Positions 59,301 to 64,000 of a stretch of 64,000 nucleotides of DNA are shown piece by piece. The notes under the pieces were generated by a model. That model did not search any database, was not told the DNA's origin, and was given only the letters and a program-made list of their open reading frames with translations. The position numbers and the translations under genes were made by a program. The stretch's first letter is position 1, and each line of letters starts with the position of its first letter. The DNA is from Jacaranda mimosifolia (Eukaryota; Streptophyta; Magnoliopsida; Lamiales; Bignoniaceae), in contig CM032122.1 of NCBI GenBank assembly GCA_018894105.1, positions 38,223,404 to 38,287,403 on the forward strand, written 5' to 3'.

Positions 59301-61778
59301 TAATCCTTAATATATTTATGTTTATATTTTTATTTTTTTTTTATTTTTATTTTTTTCGTTTTTGTTGCGGGGGGGCGGTGGTGCGGGGAGTATATCTGAA
59401 TCATTTCACCTTTCCTTCACTGAAAAGACTATCAGAGGATTGAACCAAAATAAACTGAATAGATAAAGAGAATCTCTAGACCCCATACAACACATGAATA
59501 AAATCTGTGGTTCTCTGTAAATTGAATAAGTTCTCACAAAAATGAAAAGTTTGCATGATTCAGAAGGCAGGCGTTATAACCTTATTCCAACTGTGTTGAG
59601 TTGAAAATAAATGTTCAACTAGAATTTATGAATGCCATAATCTTGTTATCTCCACTGAAAGTGTCCATCATGTGCAAGAAAACCTATTGCATTTCATTAG
59701 ATGCTCTACCTAATTAGCAAACTACATTGATGTGCATTTCATGCTATGTCAAACTAACTTTTACCCCAATATTTACAGCTAACACTTTGTAATTGTGATC
59801 TTTTCAACTCCCGACTTCCAAAATTCATAAAGAGGTTAATATATCCATACTCAAGAGAATGGCACATACCACAAAAGAAAAAGGAAGAAAGGGAATTGCA
59901 ATTTTTACCGCTATTGAACGCTCAACTGCTTGAATGAAATCAACTTTCTCCACTACAAATTTATTGTTCCTTCCAGCCAATAATGCAGCTTCATTTACTA
60001 GATTTGCCAGATCTGCCCTGCATAATATCAAAAGAGGGAAAGAAACAGCTTAAACAAGTCTGTTAAGGTCAACAACATGCATCAGACATTCAGAGTGAAT
60101 AATTACCCCGTAAAACCCGTGGTCATCGAAGCAATATCAGCCAGATCAACATCCTTGCCAAGAGGTAGTTCTTTCTTGGCAACATGTACTTCTAAAATAG
60201 ATCCTCTTCCAGTACGATCAGGTGCTTCCACCTAAGACCAAATATGCATCATATTTTACAGAAAAATGATAAGCTTAAACTTGAAGCATTCTTAGATAAA
60301 AATCCAATTAACCAGTTACCATAACCACTCGGTCAAATCTACCAGGTCGACGTAGGGCAGGATCTAAAACATCTGCTCTGTTAGTTGCTCCAAGGACAAT
60401 CACTGCAGAGTTACTATCAAATCCATCCATTTCCTGCATTATATTTTCTAGTAAGCATATCTCACCTGAGCAAAATTAAGAAGTCCTTAGGGAAAAACAC
60501 TAGGTTTCAGAAATCATACAGTTAGAAGCTGATTTAAGGTTTGCTCCCGCTCATCATTACTCACAATACGGAATCTACCATCACGGCTCTTAGCTACAGC
60601 ATCTATCTACAAATTGAGGGATTGTTTATGAGAAGATTGTAAATGACAGTTGACCAGAATGCCTTACAGGTTACACCTGAAAACCCAACAGAAAGGAGGA
60701 CTGAGGAGGGTGAAGATGAACCTCATCTATGAATATTATGGATGGAGCCTCCTTCTTTGCCCGTGCGAAAAGGTCTCTGACACGAGATGCGCCCATACCA
60801 ACATACAGTTCTACAAATTCACTTGCTGAACAGCTGATGAAAGGAACATCAGCTTCTCCAGCAACAGCTTTTGCTAGAAGTGTCTTACCTGTTCCCGGGA
60901 GACCAACCTGTAACACAACCAGAGTTGCAGTTAAAATTATATTCAATTCTGTACACAGGAAACCATTCACAGATAAAAGTGTACTCAGCTAACTATACAG
61001 ATAAAAGAAAGTGAACTGAAACCAAACATTAGGATTTAACAATTTATTTTATGATGAATCTAATGAATTTGCAGAGAATGATGGAAGTTAACAAACATAT
61101 TGTTCTATATCTTTGCTTCAGAATGGAGTTAAGCAAGTTTCTGACATGCCCCATTAAGAAAAGTGAAGAAATACATTCTTTTCACAATAGATCATGTAAA
61201 GTCTCCAGCAAACATTGAGCATGACTCGCCAGCCAATCATAGTTTGCTTTCTAATACTGCATTGTGCTACGTACTTAATAGAAAACAACTCACCAGGAGA
61301 ACACCTCTGGGAGGGCGTGCACCCAGTCTTATATACCTGTCTGGATTCCTAAGAAATTCCTGGCCAGTAAAAAGCAGAAGATAAAACAAGGAAACATGTA
61401 ACTCATTATAATAAGAACACAGGTCAAGCTGAAAGTACTTTGATTTTTCATAATTTGAGTAAACAATATCAAAATTTTGAGGAAGGTCTGACATACCACA
61501 ATCTCTTCCAGCTCCTCCTTGGCCTCATCAACACCAGCAACATCAGCAAATGTAATAGTTTCCCCTTGTTCGGAAACTTTGGCTCCCCCAGAATTCCCAG
61601 ACTTACGGTTTCTCAGCTGCCCTGGTGCATGCTGTATGTATGCAGGCAACATTCAAACTGTGTCCATAACATTTTCTTTCAGAAACAAATATACACAGGA
61701 TATGGTTCATACCTGAGAAAAGCTGACAGGGAACCGATGAAGAAGTCCTGCTAGCACTGCAACATAGAATAGAGCAAT
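56358..61778 (-). CDS. FTSH9: Chloroplast FtsH7/9-type ATP-dependent zinc metalloprotease, 3' part (12 exons, 528 aa)
   Basis: FtsH proteases are membrane-anchored AAA+ enzymes that extract and degrade damaged or misassembled membrane proteins; FtsH7 and FtsH9 are plastid members. Exons from 5' to 3': 61778-61713, 61631-61497, 61359-61294, 60907-60722, 60606-60520, 60433-60320, 60231-60107, 60017-59909, 58994-58869, 58078-57755, 57647-57524, 56482-56358. All introns are GT-AG and the visible coding length is 1587 bases. The first visible exon encodes the end of a membrane segment ([15 protein letters not shown]). The AAA domain has GLPGTGKT (Walker A), SIIFIDE (Walker B) and [10 protein letters not shown] (second region of homology). 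The protease domain has the zinc site HEAGH in [13 protein letters not shown] and ends near [12 protein letters not shown]. The transit peptide and N-terminal exons, about a third of the protein, lie right of the window. The block [21 protein letters not shown] marks FtsH7/9 rather than FtsH1/2/5/8. Confidence 0.92.
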
Positions 61779-64000
61779 CTGTAGAACAGGAAAAAAAAAT
61801 GCAGTGGATGTCTAGATCTGTTCAACTATGAAGAAAGACAAACATAAAACAAGAAGTGGGTGGAGGCAGCAGATGCCATCCAGTAGAAGATCCCCTGGCC
61901 TGTTGCATGTTCATGCATGTATATATATATATATATATCAGCAATAAAATTTCATAACTTCTAGCTAAACATGAAATATTTTCTCAAGAAGACACTGTCT
62001 AATGAAAAGATGACTGTTAATGTATGACATCTTACATTAGAATCAAATCTAAACTTTGCTTCCCATCTGTTCTCATATCATATGTACAGTTTTATCGGGC
62101 AACGAGAGGGTAAACTAGGGGAAGGGGATATGACAAGCACTACTTGCAGATTATACATAGTTCAATTATTCATGTTAGTGTCCAAGAAATTATACTTGAA
62201 TAAGAAACACTGGAACTTTTTTATTTTACAAGGAAATTAGATGAAACTGGAGCAAAAATACATGTGAATCAATTAAGGGTTTTCCACTTTCCAGAGCCAA
62301 GGGAAGGAGGAATAGTGAAAATGTATAGCTTAAATGAAATGAAAAATATTTCATTACAACTGCTGAATCACATGCCAACTAGGAGTACATCAATATCTCA
62401 GCAATCTAAATAAGACTAATTTGAGAAATTTGAGGTAGAAAATAAATAAATGGATTAGGAAATGACCATATCTTCAAAATGAAAACAGCACACCTCCTCA
62501 CAACAAAGGAGGAAATGTCAAACACTTTGAAGAAGAAGATACACCTGTAATCAAGCTAAACTTGTCCATACAAGACTACAAAACTCTATTGAATGGGGTG
62601 GATTATAATATATGAGCATGCAATCAAGTGGAGGTATTACACTTTACACAGCATGCTCTAAGTTGCACTGAAATGATAAAACCATGATATTAGTTTGGGT
62701 GATTGCAGCCCGAAACCAGACAGAAGCCTGCATAATAGTAACAATCAAATGCAAAGTATTATCTGACAAGATTTTCAAGTACCAGCAAATGGAGGAGTGA
62801 TGTTAATTAATCCAAGAGATTCTTTTGCTAGTACAAGTGGTTTATGAGAAATCAAGAAGGTGAATAGCCCCAGTTGCAGGGCTTCAAACAGGCACTTGTG
62901 CTGGATACACCCTGGGGCTTCTTCATATGGGCTCCAGTCATGATTTACTAAATTAAAAACCCTTGTGGAGCCTTTTAGTCTATTAAACCAAGAAATCCAA
63001 AAGTGAAAACAAACACGCATTCTAACAGAGGCAGCAGCCATCAGCCTTCTCCAGCGACACAGCATATAGCTGCCTCAACACAGACATCTTCATGGCACAT
63101 ACAGCCAGCTTAGCCAGTCGACCTTCTCAATGTACTAATTTCTTTCTCCTCTCTCTATATCATACAAAGAGAAAGTACCTCCTTGTCTTTTTCATCTTTA
63201 TTATCTTTTCAATTGGATCTCTCATTAGTTAAAGATATTACTAAAGAAAGGGGATTCTAACAGATCCAATTTCCAGACAACAAGAAGCGCTCAACTAAAT
63301 GCCAAAGTTCACTGATTTTGCTGTAATTAACTTGAATATGCTGGCACTTTATCAGAATTTGCTATATATTTTCTCTTCAAATACTGTAATTCACAGAATT
63401 TGTTGATATAATTAGAATTTTCTGGAAGATAATGGAATTCTCTTATATTTGCTCTCCAATAGAATGTTCAGAAGTTTGCTAAAAAGGTATAAGAATTAAA
63501 TATCCATCTGTGCTAGGTTGAAAATTGCCAAGTGCTAAAGCTTCAAACAAAGAGGATATAGCAGGGAGTTATGGGTGCTTATTTAATCCACCGGTCACCA
63601 ATAAAATCAAGTGCAGCTTTTGTTCATTTGTCTTGCATTAGTGAATGAAGATATACAGATACATTGCAAAGCAACAATTTTTGGGCCACACTTGAGGAAG
63701 TTCATTTTCCTTGTGCATTGTGCCTGAGCCCCAAGACATCTTTGAGCCCTGGTAAGCATTGGGCCTTTAACAACTACGGAAAAGTGATAACAACAAGGCT
63801 CACACAGCCACCAAGGTTATCTAAAGTAATATACCGTAAATAGTCATAAAAATTCTATTACATACGCACACCTGAAGAATCCATATCGATATCTTTATAA
63901 TGGTTCCAAATTAATGCAAAAGCACTGATTTCATAGTTAAGAACACTTAGCACCACAATGTTTCACAAAAGAAGGCAACTTTATGGTCCTAATTATTAAT
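61779..64000 (-). other. Large 5' intron (or more than one) of the FtsH gene
   Basis: No FtsH exon could be found between 61779 and the window end. The sequence upstream of the first visible exon has a clear acceptor (TTCTACAG). An (AT)n run lies at 61920-61938. Minus-strand frame 62775-63065 has no FtsH similarity and is judged chance. The next exon probably starts after 64000. Confidence 0.55.

Noticed and set aside
62775..63065. Minus-strand 96-codon frame that might be an FtsH N-terminal exon
   Set aside because: It does not resemble the FtsH7/9 transit peptide or N-terminal region and lacks suitable splice sites in phase with the first visible exon.

Overview
The window is nuclear DNA of a flowering plant, and the gene content points to a eudicot. 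The genes have GT-AG introns, the intergenic DNA is very AT-rich and full of small transposons, and the proteins are plant-specific or plastid-targeted. I cannot name the species.

Genes, left to right: a neutral ceramidase (9 coding exons, + strand, 2669-8787); a mitochondrial uncoupling protein/dicarboxylate carrier of the PUMP2 (UCP2) type (9 exons, +, 10436-14770); a GIL1-type DUF641 protein (2 exons, -, 15489-18096); a small unrecognised two-exon gene (-, 20222-20661); a single-exon CYP86A1-type fatty acid omega-hydroxylase (-, 27264-28826); a small basic 'josephin-like' protein (-, 41271-41624); chloroplast ribosomal protein L4 (single exon, +, 52460-53293); and the 3' two thirds of a chloroplast FtsH7/9-type metalloprotease gene (12 visible exons, -, 56358-61778), whose N-terminal exons lie beyond the right edge. 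I placed splice sites by eye. In each complete multi-exon model the exon lengths sum to a multiple of three and the reading frame stays open, which supports the models.

Five of the eight genes (ceramidase, UCP2, GIL1, CYP86A1, FtsH9) match, from memory, a cluster on Arabidopsis chromosome 5 (At5g58860-At5g58980). This looks like an ancient conserved gene block rather than an operon-like system. The genes act in different pathways: sphingolipid turnover, mitochondrial carrier transport, light/gravity signalling, suberin/cutin monomer synthesis, plastid translation and plastid protein quality control.

The long gaps (about 18-27, 29-41 and 42-52 kb) hold no convincing genes. They are a mosaic of non-autonomous transposons, several dated by clear target-site duplications. 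These include Mutator-like elements with perfect 9-bp duplications at 21825-22181 and 31474-33436, the second carrying an abrupt GC-rich core (Pack-MULE-like). There is a hAT-like family with CCGGACC-rich ends at 29924, 38034 and 46421, and other hAT-like elements at 9228, 34315 and 48060. There are tRNA-derived SINEs at 23825, 35564, 44240 and 52068, a five-copy MITE family, and a Ty3/gypsy remnant near 50.2 kb. A decayed piece of plastid DNA (rpl36-rps11) at 39.5-39.8 kb sits inside a probable TIR element. I see no CRISPR array, no stand-alone tRNA or rRNA gene, and no biosynthetic or defence cluster. The most novel points are the plastid insertion inside a transposon, the GC-rich MULE, and the small two-exon gene.
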